Below the pieces are notes generated by a model. The model had not been told where the DNA came from, did not search any database, and saw nothing but the letters and a program-made list of their open reading frames with translations. Positions 1 through 9,991 of a stretch of 51,298 nucleotides of DNA are shown in pieces (position 1 is the first letter of the stretch; each line of letters begins with the position of its first letter). The translations under genes and the position numbers were made by a program. Origin of the DNA: Candidatus Yanofskyibacteriota bacterium (GTDB lineage: Bacteria > Patescibacteriota > Minisyncoccia > 2-02-FULL-40-12 > IGHO2-01-FULL-4-A); NCBI GenBank assembly GCA_016185545.1, contig JACPNJ010000002.1, positions 1 to 51,298 of the forward strand, given 5' to 3'.

Positions 1-333
1 GTATTCGGGCCTGTGTGGACTACACTTTACGCGCTGATGGGTATCGCGGCGTTTTTGGTATGGCGTATGGGTTGGGAACGGAAAGAGGTGAAAATGGCGC
101 TTGGAGTATTCGGCATCCAGCTTTTCTTGAATGCCATTTGGTCAATCATATTCTTCGGCCTGCAAAATCCCGGCTGGGCATTGGTTGATATCATTCTTCT
201 CTGGCTCGCAATCATCTGGACAATCGCAGTATTTTACAAAATATCAAAGCCAGCGGCATATCTTCTTGTGCCTTATCTTCTTTGGGTGAGTTTTGCCGCC
301 TATCTCAACTACTCGATTTGGATGCTCAACTGA
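1..333 (+). CDS. TspO/MBR family (tryptophan-rich sensory) protein, 5'-truncated by window edge
   Basis: Frame 1 is open from base 1 (VFGPVWTTLYALMGIAAFLVWR...); 'GPVWTTLYALMG', 'QLFLNAIWSIIFFG' and 'LVPYLLWVSFAAYLNYSIWMLN' are TspO-typical. Confidence 0.93.
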   Translation, partial: VFGPVWTTLYALMGIAAFLVWRMGWERKEVKMALGVFGIQLFLNAIWSIIFFGLQNPGWALVDIILLWLAIIWTIAVFYKISKPAAYLLVPYLLWVSFAAYLNYSIWMLN

Positions 334-432
334 AAATCTACCAGTAGTTCACGATCTTGAATGGTGAAATATTGCCGGGAATCTGCCAAATTGCGGTTCG
401 GAATGCGTGAAGCGCGCGGAGCCAGGCAGTTC

Positions 433-471
433 AAACTAAAAAGCGCCGATAATATTGGCGCTTTTTAGTTT
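433..471. terminator. Bidirectional-looking terminator hairpin after the TspO gene
   Basis: aaactaaaaagcgcc / ggcgctttttagttt, perfect 15-bp stem flanked by A and T runs. Confidence 0.8.
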
Positions 472-518
472 ATTGATTCGTTACCGCACATCTTTTAGAT
501 AAGTGGACTATTAATGTT

Positions 519-788
519 GTGATGTTTTATCGGCTTGATATAATAAAAGAAACCGTGGCAAACAAACAAAAAATAATAATCGCGGCAACGGTGGTTCTCG
601 TTATAGCGGCGGGAGCCGGTTTTTGGTATTGGTCAAAGAGCAAACAGGTCCAGACAGGAGCCCCTACGCTGGGAAGCGAAATTTTTGAAAAAACACAAAA
701 TTTACTGAAAGGCCAAGTGCCGGATGCCAACCCCTTCAAAGACCAGAAAAATCCTTTAGATGCAATTTATCAAAACCCATTTGAATAA
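519..788 (+). CDS. Small single-TM protein of unknown function
   Basis: 89-aa ORF with a hydrophobic N-terminal helix (KIIIAATVVLVIAAGAGFWYW); stop lies 1 nt before the ATG at 790, suggesting an operon. Confidence 0.6.
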   Translation: MMFYRLDIIKETVANKQKIIIAATVVLVIAAGAGFWYWSKSKQVQTGAPTLGSEIFEKTQNLLKGQVPDANPFKDQKNPLDAIYQNPFE

Positions 789-789
789 A

Positions 790-3462
790 ATGATTATTTT
801 AAGTAGAAAAAAATGGACCGTTGTTTCCGTTGCTTCTTTTGCCGGCTTTATAACCGTTCTTGTATTAGCCGGCTCCTTAACTTCAGTAATCGCTCATGAC
901 TTAAAAGAGACCGGGCCAACCTGCCCTGCGGGTTTAGTAAGTTGGTGGACTGGAGATGAGATTTCGGGAAAAACTGTTTTGGACATTAAAGGCAAAAACA
1001 ACGGAACCATGGTTGGCGGAGTTAGCATAGTTCCCGGTAAGGTCGGGAATGCATTTAAGTTTGATGGAAAGAGCGGATATATTACAATGGGAAATCCCTC
1101 AAGTTTAAATTTCGGGACAAAACCATTCTCATTAGAGTTTTGGATTTACTGGGATGGCGGACCGAATGTAAACAGTGTTTTAAGAAAGGCGAGTCATCCT
1201 ATCGGTGGTCGCGGAGCGGGATATTGGATTAGAATAGGCGGTACTCATATGGAGCTCTTTATGGGAGAAACCATTGGCCCAGACGGAAACCCCAAGGGTC
1301 ATACTAGTACGCCTTTTACTCCAAAAACTTGGCATCACGTCGTTGCTGTCAGAAAAGAGCTTAGCAATCAATCACAATTTTCTGGCAATACGTCATTAAT
1401 TATTGACGGAGTAGAACGAGGCGGCGTCAGAATAATTCCAGATCCTCCTGTTACTGTTAGTGATGCCCCTTTTATTATCGGAGCGCGAAGTGACGAGACC
1501 GGTACCAGTGAGTTTTTCTCCGGCATGATTGATGAAATTTCCGTTTACGATAGAGCATTGGATTGGTTGAACGAAGCCAGACCAATAATCAAGGCAGACA
1601 GCGCCGGTAAGTGTCACAAGCTGACACCAACGCCTGAACCACCGAAGTCACCGACACCCTCAAAACCGCCAGTATCTGTCTCTCCGACACCTGCTCCGCT
1701 GAATGCGATTAAATACCCGATAACAGAGTTGGGAAATTGCGCCGGCCAACAAGAATGCAAGACCTACTGCAATGCGCCAAGCAATTATTCGCAATGCGTC
1801 GCATTCGCTCAAAAAAACAATTTGGCGGTACTGGTGCCTGACGATAAAAAAGGCGTTTTTGAGGCGATGCAAAAAGGGGAAAGTCCGGGCCAATGTAAAG
1901 ACGTGTCTTCCTGCCGCGGCTATTGCGAGAATATAGACAATCTGGAGGAGTGTGTCGGTTTTGTGGAAAAATTTAATTTGGCCAGTTCCGATGAGTTAAA
2001 AGAAATGCGCAAGATAGCCGATATTAAAAAGGCGGGCGTGCCATTTCCAGGTGACTGTAAAACCAAAGAAAGCTGTTTGAAGTATTGCGATAACTCGGCT
2101 AACGCGGTTGTGTGCATGGAGTTTGCCTTAAAGGCCGGATTTATACCAAAAGAAGACATTGATGCAGTCGGCAAAATAGTTCCCTACCTGAAAAGCGGCG
2201 GTAAGTTGCCCGGCGGATGCACGACAAAAAAATCATGCGATGCATACTGCAACAATGATACCAATGTAATTGAATGCGTTGATTTTGCGGAAAAAGTGGG
2301 ATTTGTGACAAAAGAGGACGCCGATATAGTGAGAAAGACCGGCGGTAAAAGTCCGGGAAATTGCAGGTCGCGTGAGGCGTGCGACAGTTATTGCAAAGAC
2401 GAAACGCACATTGATGAATGCGTTGATTTTGCGGTAAAAGCCGGTTTTATCTCGGCAGGAGACGCGGCAGATGCCAAAAAATACAGAATCACTTCCGGAC
2501 CCGGCAACTGTAAAAGTAAAACCGAATGCGAATCTTTCTGCGTACTTCCTGAAAACCAAGATGTTTGTTTCAATTTTGCCAAAGACCACGGCATGATAAG
2601 CGAAGAGGACCTTAAATTTATTGAACAATATCGCAACCAAGGGCCGCCTGATTTTAGCCAAATCAATCCCCAATGGCTTGTTTGCATGGAGGAAGAAATG
2701 GACTCTGCTATTTTTGGACGATTCAAGGCGGGAAAATCGGGGCGTTCAGATATCTCTGCGATACAAGCGGCGCAGAAAAAATGCGAGAGCGAGATGGGCT
2801 CGGATATCAGTAAAGAGATCGAAGTTTGCTTGGGTAAGGATACCTGCTCCGAGTTTAATGCTTGCATGGATACTCTTCAGCAAGGCGGTGAGGAACAACA
2901 AGAAGGCCAGAGTATGCCGGATCCAAAAGTTGACGCAAGAATGAAGGCCTGCAAAGATGAAATACAAAAAGAAAAAACTAGCGCGTGTCTTGCAAAATCG
3001 TGCGGTGAATTTGAAGCATGCCTGAAATCTTTAGAGCAAAGCGGGGACCAGAGCGGGCAGCAGCAAGTGGAGAGTACTCCGGATCCGGCAGTCAATGCGA
3101 AGGCCCAGGCCTGCCAACAAGAAAAAATCAATGCTTGTCTTGAAAAATCATGCGATGAATTTCAGGATTGTATTAATTCTTTAGGCGGAGGAGATGGCGG
3201 AGAACAACAAGGCGGAACGCCGGACCCGGCTGTTATAGCCAAAGTTCGGTCATGCCAGCCCCCACCCCCAAGCGGAGACGGTGAAGAACAGCAACAAAGT
3301 GGCAACCAGTCGGGAATTCCGCAAGGATATTCTTCTTGGGAAGCATTTTGCAGGGCCAATCCAGGCGACTCCCGTTGCTCCGCATACGCGCCACAGCAAT
3401 ACCCGTTATTACTACGATACCAACCCTTTGCCGCAATTTTGAATTTTCTCCTGGGACATTAA
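790..3462 (+). CDS. Secreted LamG (concanavalin A-like) domain protein with six 4-Cys tandem repeats and further Cys-rich repeats
   Basis: Signal/TM segment; LamG-like 'GLVSWWTGDE...GKVGNAFKFDGKSGYITMG...FSLEFWIYW...IDEISVYDRAL'; six 'G.C.s...C..yC......eCv.FA...G' repeats. Start chosen at M11 of the supplied ORF. Confidence 0.85.
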   Translation: MIILSRKKWTVVSVASFAGFITVLVLAGSLTSVIAHDLKETGPTCPAGLVSWWTGDEISGKTVLDIKGKNNGTMVGGVSIVPGKVGNAFKFDGKSGYITMGNPSSLNFGTKPFSLEFWIYWDGGPNVNSVLRKASHPIGGRGAGYWIRIGGTHMELFMGETIGPDGNPKGHTSTPFTPKTWHHVVAVRKELSNQSQFSGNTSLIIDGVERGGVRIIPDPPVTVSDAPFIIGARSDETGTSEFFSGMIDEISVYDRALDWLNEARPIIKADSAGKCHKLTPTPEPPKSPTPSKPPVSVSPTPAPLNAIKYPITELGNCAGQQECKTYCNAPSNYSQCVAFAQKNNLAVLVPDDKKGVFEAMQKGESPGQCKDVSSCRGYCENIDNLEECVGFVEKFNLASSDELKEMRKIADIKKAGVPFPGDCKTKESCLKYCDNSANAVVCMEFALKAGFIPKEDIDAVGKIVPYLKSGGKLPGGCTTKKSCDAYCNNDTNVIECVDFAEKVGFVTKEDADIVRKTGGKSPGNCRSREACDSYCKDETHIDECVDFAVKAGFISAGDAADAKKYRITSGPGNCKSKTECESFCVLPENQDVCFNFAKDHGMISEEDLKFIEQYRNQGPPDFSQINPQWLVCMEEEMDSAIFGRFKAGKSGRSDISAIQAAQKKCESEMGSDISKEIEVCLGKDTCSEFNACMDTLQQGGEEQQEGQSMPDPKVDARMKACKDEIQKEKTSACLAKSCGEFEACLKSLEQSGDQSGQQQVESTPDPAVNAKAQACQQEKINACLEKSCDEFQDCINSLGGGDGGEQQGGTPDPAVIAKVRSCQPPPPSGDGEEQQQSGNQSGIPQGYSSWEAFCRANPGDSRCSAYAPQQYPLLLRYQPFAAILNFLLGH

Positions 3463-3683
3463 GACACCTTATTTACCCCGGTATCAGCGACCTGTATGCA
3501 TCCGGTTTTAGACCTCCCAAAGACCTCTTAAATCCTTGCGAAAATCCAATCAAGACCACAGCGCGGAGCAATTTCAAAAAGCTAGAAAAACCGGCTTTTT
3601 GTTTGGACGGAATGTGAGCTTTAGAACTTTTTTGAGAAATGGCATTTGCCTGCCCCTGGCGTAAGTACGGGGTAGGGTAAAAT

Positions 3684-4065
3684 TTGATTGTTTCTGTTAT
3701 ACTAAAACTAATGCTTATGAATAAAAGGAAACTCTATGGTATCACGAAGGGCCAGTTGATTGTTTTGTGGGTTGCGGGTATTGTCATTTGGGTTTGGTCA
3801 TTTTTTAAGATATTCGTTACGTATTTTGCCATTGTTTCTTCTATCAGTTGGCCGAGATTGTCGCCTGGCGCACCCCTATTAAATGCCGCCTTATTCTTGT
3901 TAATCCCGCTTATTTTGATTCTCTATACAATCGGCTGGCAAAACCACAAAAAACACCTCGCCGTTTCCCGGCAGCAAAATAACAATGGCCAAGCTGAAAA
4001 TGCCTCTAAGCCCCCCCCCCGACTTCCACCCCATAGCCGATTTGGTTGGTTACAGCCAACCGTGA
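3684..4065 (+). CDS. Small membrane protein, probably frameshifted at a 10-C run (supplied ORF runs to 4259)
   Basis: Two hydrophobic helices. After C10 (4011-4020) a +1 frame gives PDFHPIADLVGYSQP* stopping at 4065, just before a terminator hairpin. Confidence 0.5.
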
Positions 4066-4071
4066 TGCGTC

Positions 4072-4104
4072 CTAAAAAGTGCAGATATTATCTGCACTTT
4101 TTAG
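4072..4104. terminator. Strong palindromic terminator hairpin
   Basis: ctaaaaagtgcagata t tatctgcactttttag, perfect 16-bp stem. Confidence 0.8.
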
Positions 4105-4248
4105 TTTCGAATCCTGGCGCCGTCAGCTTGCCGGTTCTAATCCTGCTCCCGTCAAAATCGTTTTTCTTGGTTTTAAGCCATTGTTTTGGTTCAAGTCCTA
4201 TCATCAAGTCACCTTTCAATTTTCCATGTTTTTTGATAGGGTCTCATC

Positions 4249-4812
4249 ATGATTCCTGAGTCAGAATATAAACCAAAGCTTCTCGAAATTCTAAATAACG
4301 GAAATGGTGGATGGACTGATGGTGACAGGGAAAAACAAACCGACAAAACAGCCGATATAGTTAATCATCTTCTTAAAATAGCGATTGAAATAAAAGATGA
4401 TACTCGGTATAAATTTATTCACCCAGAACCAGGAGTTATAAGGACAGCGACTCACGATTTATCTCAAAAAAGTAAGCAATTATTTGGAGATGATTCTAGG
4501 GATGCTAATCATAAATTTAGAAACTATCCCGGATATAGAACCATTCTCATTATAAGAACCGAGTTCGCCATGTTTAAAGACACGCTATCATATATGAATC
4601 AGGGATTTCAAACATTTGTAAAACAAGGCGACAAGCTAGTTTATGTTGGACAAAGAAAGAACTATCGAATGGATAGTACTTCAGAAATTGGATGTTATCT
4701 GTTCCCTGATGACCAAATGCTATATTTAAATAATCCGCATGCAAAACAAAATCGTATTTTATCTAAAGATGAGGTGCAGGATTTGTTGGGCATCGCGGTT
4801 GAGGCTATCTAA
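4249..4812 (+). CDS. Unknown protein, possible PD-(D/E)XK-like fold; first gene of a three-gene cassette
   Basis: 187-aa ORF; 'KTADIVNHLLKIAIEIKDD' resembles a D...ExK nuclease core; followed directly by the next ORF. Confidence 0.7.
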   Translation: MIPESEYKPKLLEILNNGNGGWTDGDREKQTDKTADIVNHLLKIAIEIKDDTRYKFIHPEPGVIRTATHDLSQKSKQLFGDDSRDANHKFRNYPGYRTILIIRTEFAMFKDTLSYMNQGFQTFVKQGDKLVYVGQRKNYRMDSTSEIGCYLFPDDQMLYLNNPHAKQNRILSKDEVQDLLGIAVEAI

Positions 4813-5412
4813 ATGAATCAAGTTATAGAAGATTTTTTTAATAAATATGTTTTTGGCTGGATGTTTACCGACGTCAGAATTTGCGTTGATGGAGGAGCGA
4901 ATTTCGGTGGCACTGCTCTTATTTGCTCATATATAGATTCGATGGGCAAATTTTACCTCGGTATAACAGAAGATAAGCAGAGCGAAATGAGGTTTACTGA
5001 ATTTATGAATGATTTTTTCGATTCTGAATATAAAGATTTTTCCAAATTTATATATACCGATTATCGGTGCGGCCTTCTCCATCAGTTTTTTCCTAAAAAA
5101 GGAGCGGGCGTGATAAGAGGAAAAGATAACAGGGAATATCACCTTAAGCTTCATAAAGACACCGAAATAATTCCAATAAATCTAACTGTGTTTTATGAGG
5201 ACTTTCAATTAGCAGTTAAAAAATATTATGAAAAATTGAAGATTGATGCAAAGTTGCAAGATAATTTTTTCAAAGTGTATGAATCGATGAATAGCGAAAC
5301 GAGTGCAAACTATCAAGAGTTACTAGGTAAGACAAGCTACACATACGTTTACGGGCCGCATTCATCCACTATATCAGCTGGGATAATTATCAATAAACAA
5401 GAAAAAAAATAA
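4813..5412 (+). CDS. Unknown protein; second gene of a three-gene cassette
   Basis: 199-aa ORF starting 0 nt after the preceding stop and overlapping the next start by 1 nt. Confidence 0.75.
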   Translation: MNQVIEDFFNKYVFGWMFTDVRICVDGGANFGGTALICSYIDSMGKFYLGITEDKQSEMRFTEFMNDFFDSEYKDFSKFIYTDYRCGLLHQFFPKKGAGVIRGKDNREYHLKLHKDTEIIPINLTVFYEDFQLAVKKYYEKLKIDAKLQDNFFKVYESMNSETSANYQELLGKTSYTYVYGPHSSTISAGIIINKQEKK

Positions 5413-5939
5413 TGCCCACTTTTCAACAGTTAAGAACCGGCTATCCGGCTCCTCACTATCCTTTTTCAAATACTTTGCTTGCTTTTATGGCCAACGATAA
5501 TAATTTTTATAGTTCTTTAAAGCTGGCCAATTCCACTCGATTTCAAATTATACCGGTAATATTAACTTCCCATACAGTACTTCCACATCCACTTTCTGCC
5601 GACCAAGTAATAGGAATATGGTATTTTGATAAAGTAAACTTTAATACTGGTAACACCCCCTTTTTTAAACAAGATTTTATTATTAACGTGGGCACAAGAC
5701 ACACAGATTATATTTCTTATTCAGCCGCTAATTCAAATGGTCAATCTGTAAAACCGATCAGGGAATTCTTCCGTCTTTATGGTTCGGGAACAAAGTTTTA
5801 CAATAGAAACGCTCGGCATCCTCAGCGTTGGCAACATCATTACGATAATGTCATTAATCTACCGAGATCTGCTGAATTACGTGCATGGGCTAAAAAACTA
5901 AGAGATGAATATAGAAAAACAGGAAATTGTACAATCTAA
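5412..5939 (+). CDS. Unknown protein; third gene of a three-gene cassette
   Basis: 175-aa ORF with TAATG overlap to the preceding gene. Confidence 0.75.
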   Translation: MPTFQQLRTGYPAPHYPFSNTLLAFMANDNNFYSSLKLANSTRFQIIPVILTSHTVLPHPLSADQVIGIWYFDKVNFNTGNTPFFKQDFIINVGTRHTDYISYSAANSNGQSVKPIREFFRLYGSGTKFYNRNARHPQRWQHHYDNVINLPRSAELRAWAKKLRDEYRKTGNCTI

Positions 5940-6015
5940 TAATTAGAAAAGTTCTATTTCCCCATCTTTTATAAAAATCTCATCCAAAACTGAATAAATT
6001 ACCAAGAAAAAATCA

Positions 6016-6142
6016 GTTCAAGACCTGTGGCCGGTAGGCCAAAATTGGACAAAAATCAGATTCTAACTCAGAACCCCGAAAATCAAAATCCCAGATAGTA
6101 TCTGGGATTTTGATCGAGTTGAGGACGGAGACAGGTCTGAAC
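6016..6142. repeat. Nested inverted-repeat spacer element
   Basis: Outer arms gttcaagacctgt ... acaggtctgaac; inner perfect hairpin caaaatcccagata g tatctgggattttg. Confidence 0.6.
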
Positions 6143-6158
6143 ACACCAGAATGCCTGC

Positions 6159-6230
6159 CTCCGCGGGTAGGATTCGAACCTACAACCTTCGCCTTAACAG
6201 GGCGCCGCACTACCATTGTGCTACCGCGGA
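6159..6230 (-). tRNA. tRNA-Asn(GTT)
   Basis: Reverse complement TCCGCGG...CTGTTAA...GTAGGTTCGAATCCTACCCGCGGA-G; 7-bp acceptor, anticodon GTT, canonical T arm. Confidence 0.95.
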
Positions 6231-6268
6231 GCTTTGGGGTGTTAAAATTCTACAAGGCCGCTCTTCCT

Positions 6269-6364
6269 GGGAAATTTGAACTGTTGTCCATCGCAAAGCG
6301 ATGGACAGTTACGCCAAGCAAGCTTGGCTAAATTTCCCGTTAAAGTGCCACTGGGCACTTTAAC
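6269..6364. repeat. Multi-branched inverted-repeat spacer element
   Basis: gggaaattt ... aaatttccc encloses hairpins gtccatcgcaaagcgatggac and gccaagcaagcttggc; followed by gttaaagtgccactgggcactttaac. Confidence 0.6.
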
Positions 6365-6390
6365 CCATTTTGCTATCCCGGAATAAATTT

Positions 6391-6762
6391 TTAATTAACT
6401 GTCGGTTTTAGTTTTAATAATACGCTCTCAAGTGATTTCCTATGCTTTTCCAAAGAATGCCCGCGCTTGCAACGAAAACTGGTTTCTCCCATATCTGCTA
6501 ATCTTTTTAATTCTGTCTCGGCAATTTGACTGTATATGATTTTCATTTCTTCAGATGGTTTAAATTTCATCTTTATCGCCATTCTTTTTGTTACATCTAA
6601 AAGAATATCTTCAAATAATTTAAGTTTCTCCGCACCAGCGACATCCTTTAATTGCTCAGTAGCAGATTGGTTTTGATTAAAACCCAAAGCCAAAGCGCAA
6701 GTATCCAGTTCGTTAAGTTCAACCAACCTTTCGATTGATTCAATAAATTTTTCTGATTTCAT
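6391..6762 (-). CDS. Hypothetical protein
   Basis: 123-aa alpha-helical ORF. Confidence 0.6.
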   Translation of the reverse strand: MKSEKFIESIERLVELNELDTCALALGFNQNQSATEQLKDVAGAEKLKLFEDILLDVTKRMAIKMKFKPSEEMKIIYSQIAETELKRLADMGETSFRCKRGHSLEKHRKSLESVLLKLKPTVN

Positions 6763-6826
6763 GTAATTAAAATATTGTAACGGAATTGGGAAACATATTC
6801 AATCACGCTCTTGAAAAGTATATATG

Positions 6827-8053
6827 TTAATACCCCTTCAACTTCCCTATCGCGTGGTGTTGGCGAATTTTTTCCAACGCTTTGGCTTCAATCTGCCTGA
6901 TGCGTTCGCGGGTTACGCCAAATACTTTACCAACTTCTTCAAGCGTATGGGTTACTCCATCTTTTAATCCAAAACGCATTTCAAGAATTTTTTGTTCGCG
7001 CGGCGAGAGCTCTCTTATAATTTCCTGCAGGTGATCGCGCAATATACGCCATCCGGCCATCGTTTCGGGAGTTACGGACTCCTCATCGGCGATAAAGTCA
7101 GCCAACAGCGAACCTTCATCATCATCATCTCCCACCGGCGCTTCAAGTGAAACGGTGTCCTGCGATATTTTCATGATGTGGTGGATTTTGTCCACATCCA
7201 CGCCCATCTCGGCGGCAGTTTCTTCCGGCAGAGGTTCTCGGCCAAGATCCTGCACTAGTCGTCTTACGACTTGCTGATATTTGTTGATGGTTTCAATCAT
7301 GTGCACCGGTATGCGGATAGTACGCGCCTGATCAGCCAGCGCCCGTGTAATCGCCTGCCTTATCCACCAAGTAGCATAAGTTGAAAACTTGTAGCCGCGC
7401 TTATAATCGAACTTCTCAACCGCGCGCGAAAGCCCGATGTTCCCCTCCTGTATCAAGTCAAGCAAAGTTAGATTGGGTGAACGGCCGACATATTTTTTGG
7501 CGATTGAAACCACAAGGCGCAAATTGGATACCATCAGCCGCTGCCTTGCCGCTTCATCGCCTTTTTCAATTTTTTTGGCCAGTTCCGCCTCTTCTTCGCC
7601 CCGCAAAAGCGGATATTGGCCGATCTCACGCAAATACATCTGTACCGAATCCGAGCCGGCCTCAATCTGTTCTTCCTCAAGCTTCTTTTTTTCCTCCTGT
7701 TCCTTTGTCCGCTCCTCGGCAAAAACCTTGCCGGTATCCATTACGTTGATATTGGCCGCCTCCAGCCGTTCATAAAGTCGCTCTAACCCCTCAATGTCTT
7801 TTTCAACATTGGGAAAAGTGTTTAATATTTCCGCCTCAGTGATAAAACCGCGGTGTCTGCCTTTCTCAATAAGCCGCAAAATCGCATCCTCGCTTATTAC
7901 CGCCTTGGCCACCCTCGGCGCTTTCTTTTCCAGTTTTTTCTTTGGCTTTGTCCTGTTTTGGCGTTTAATCTTTTTACGTAATTTAAACCCCGCTTTCTTT
8001 TTAGAGGTTTTCTTCTTTTGCGCTTTTTTAGGTTTTTTAGATTTTTTAGACAA
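6827..8053 (-). CDS. rpoD: RNA polymerase primary sigma factor (sigma-70, RpoD/SigA)
   Basis: '[15 protein letters not shown]...[41 protein letters not shown]' and '[15 protein letters not shown]...[28 protein letters not shown]'. Confidence 0.98.
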   Translation of the reverse strand: MSKKSKKPKKAQKKKTSKKKAGFKLRKKIKRQNRTKPKKKLEKKAPRVAKAVISEDAILRLIEKGRHRGFITEAEILNTFPNVEKDIEGLERLYERLEAANINVMDTGKVFAEERTKEQEEKKKLEEEQIEAGSDSVQMYLREIGQYPLLRGEEEAELAKKIEKGDEAARQRLMVSNLRLVVSIAKKYVGRSPNLTLLDLIQEGNIGLSRAVEKFDYKRGYKFSTYATWWIRQAITRALADQARTIRIPVHMIETINKYQQVVRRLVQDLGREPLPEETAAEMGVDVDKIHHIMKISQDTVSLEAPVGDDDDEGSLLADFIADEESVTPETMAGWRILRDHLQEIIRELSPREQKILEMRFGLKDGVTHTLEEVGKVFGVTRERIRQIEAKALEKIRQHHAIGKLKGY

Positions 8054-8061
8054 AGCTAAGA

Positions 8062-9873
8062 TTACAGTTGCTTGGATATTTTAGAAAATTCATTCACAAG
8101 CGCAATAAGTTTTTCTTTTTCACCGCCTTTCTCGGCCGCCTTGATATCATACTCCAAACTCGCCAACTGCATAGAAATCCTGCGCTTTTTTATTTGGGCT
8201 ATTGATTTTTGAAATTCTTCCTCAAGCTCGGTATCCTTAAAATCCCTCCATAACTCCTGTGATTTTAAATATGTAAATTCTAAACTCATTGCCAGCGCCG
8301 GCTCCACCGATGATGCAAGCTGGGCCACCGGCGCCTCTTTTTCTGTTGATTTTAATTTCTCCGCCAAATTCCAAAACTGTTCTGAAAAAAACCGCTTATC
8401 TTCGGAATTAATTTTTTGGGCAAGTTCGGGTTTTTTAACTATCAGCGACAATAAAGTTTCTTCCGTAAGATCCAAGTTGGTTTTTGGTTGTTGGCTATAG
8501 ACTGTCGGCTGATTATCGTGTTCAATCTGTATACCTTCCTTTAATTTTGCAGACGCTAACTCTTGATACAAAATTTCCTCTTTCATTTTTAGCACCAGCG
8601 CAATCTCGCCAACCCAATGCGACTGTTCTATTTTGTTTGCCATGGAAGCAAGGAAAGGCAGGAGTTTTTGCGCTAATAGCTTTTTACCCAGCGCCGTTGT
8701 AATATCAAAAGTTTTCCTGGCTGTTTCAAAATAAAAATCCATGAACGGCTTGGATTTTTGCGTATATTCGGACCATTTTACGCCGTACTTTTTAATGTAA
8801 TCGGCGGGGTCCTTGAGATCTAACTCATTTACGGTAATTATACCAACATTGAATCCTTTTGCAAGGGCTAAATCAACTCCCCTGTCAGTTGCCATCGCTC
8901 CGGCGCTGTCGGAATCAAAACAAAGGTCAAGATTTTCTGTATATCGTTTGATTATCTTGAGATGGCCGTCGGTAAGCGCCGTGCCGGATGAGGCGACAAC
9001 ATGTCTAGCCCCGGCCTGATGCGACATAATCACATCCATATTGCCCTCAACTACCAAGCATTTATTGGCGCGGCGGATATCCAGCTTGGCCTTGTCCAGC
9101 CCATAAAGAATATGGCTTTTGTCATAAATCGGGGTTTGGGGAGAGTTCACATATTTTCCAACGTCCTCCTGTTTGGCAAGCTCACCGAAAACTCTGCCCG
9201 TGAATCCAACCGTCTGGCCATTGATATCAAAGATCGGAAACATTATCCGTGAGCGGAATCTGTCAAAATACTGTGGCCTTCCGTAGCCCTCGGCAAAGGA
9301 GGCACCGCTACCGTCTTTTTTCACAATCAGCCCCGCATTGAGAATCTCCTGGTTTTCATAATTTCGCCCAAGGAAATTATGAAGCGCGTTCCATGATTCG
9401 GGCGCATAGCCAAGGTGGAACTCTTTAATTGATTCATCAGTTAATCCCCTCTCATACAAATAAGCCAGCGCTTTCTTCCCGATTGCCGACTCGCGCAACT
9501 GTTTTTCAAAAAACCTCATCGCCAGCTCGCAGATTTCATAAAGTTTCGTTTTAGCGCTTTGAAATTCCTGATATTCAGGGCTTTGCCTTTCTAATTTAAC
9601 TCCGGCGCGCGCGGCTAAAATACGCAATGCTTCCGGAAATTCAATTCCCTCAATCTGCTTTACGAAACCAAAGGCGTCCCCGCCGGCCGAGCATCCAAAA
9701 CAATGCCAGATTTGCCTTTCCGGGGAAACAAAAAACGAGGCGGACTTCTCGTTATGAAACGGGCAGCGGGCCTTATAGTTGATTCCCGATTTTTGCAACT
9801 TCAAATAACTTGAAATCAGGTCAACTATGTCAACCCGCTCTTTAATTTGATCCACTATGCCGGCCCCAGACAT
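8062..9873 (-). CDS. dnaG: DNA primase
   Basis: N-terminal zinc ribbon '[30 protein letters not shown]' and TOPRIM '[16 protein letters not shown]'. Confidence 0.98.
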   Translation of the reverse strand: MSGAGIVDQIKERVDIVDLISSYLKLQKSGINYKARCPFHNEKSASFFVSPERQIWHCFGCSAGGDAFGFVKQIEGIEFPEALRILAARAGVKLERQSPEYQEFQSAKTKLYEICELAMRFFEKQLRESAIGKKALAYLYERGLTDESIKEFHLGYAPESWNALHNFLGRNYENQEILNAGLIVKKDGSGASFAEGYGRPQYFDRFRSRIMFPIFDINGQTVGFTGRVFGELAKQEDVGKYVNSPQTPIYDKSHILYGLDKAKLDIRRANKCLVVEGNMDVIMSHQAGARHVVASSGTALTDGHLKIIKRYTENLDLCFDSDSAGAMATDRGVDLALAKGFNVGIITVNELDLKDPADYIKKYGVKWSEYTQKSKPFMDFYFETARKTFDITTALGKKLLAQKLLPFLASMANKIEQSHWVGEIALVLKMKEEILYQELASAKLKEGIQIEHDNQPTVYSQQPKTNLDLTEETLLSLIVKKPELAQKINSEDKRFFSEQFWNLAEKLKSTEKEAPVAQLASSVEPALAMSLEFTYLKSQELWRDFKDTELEEEFQKSIAQIKKRRISMQLASLEYDIKAAEKGGEKEKLIALVNEFSKISKQL

Positions 9874-9991
9874 GTTAATTATTCTACCAAATTTACCAAA
9901 AATTTAGAAGCGCTCTAAAATTACGCACCCACCACAACTTGTTTTTGCAAAATTAAAAGGGACCGGAAGGTCCCCTGAAATTCTACCAAAG

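Noticed and set aside
6013-6216. ORFs 6013-6216 (-) and 6110-6331 (+)
   Set aside because: They cross tRNA-Asn; 'VGSNPTRGG' and 'PPRVGFEPTTFALTG' are typical spurious tRNA translations.
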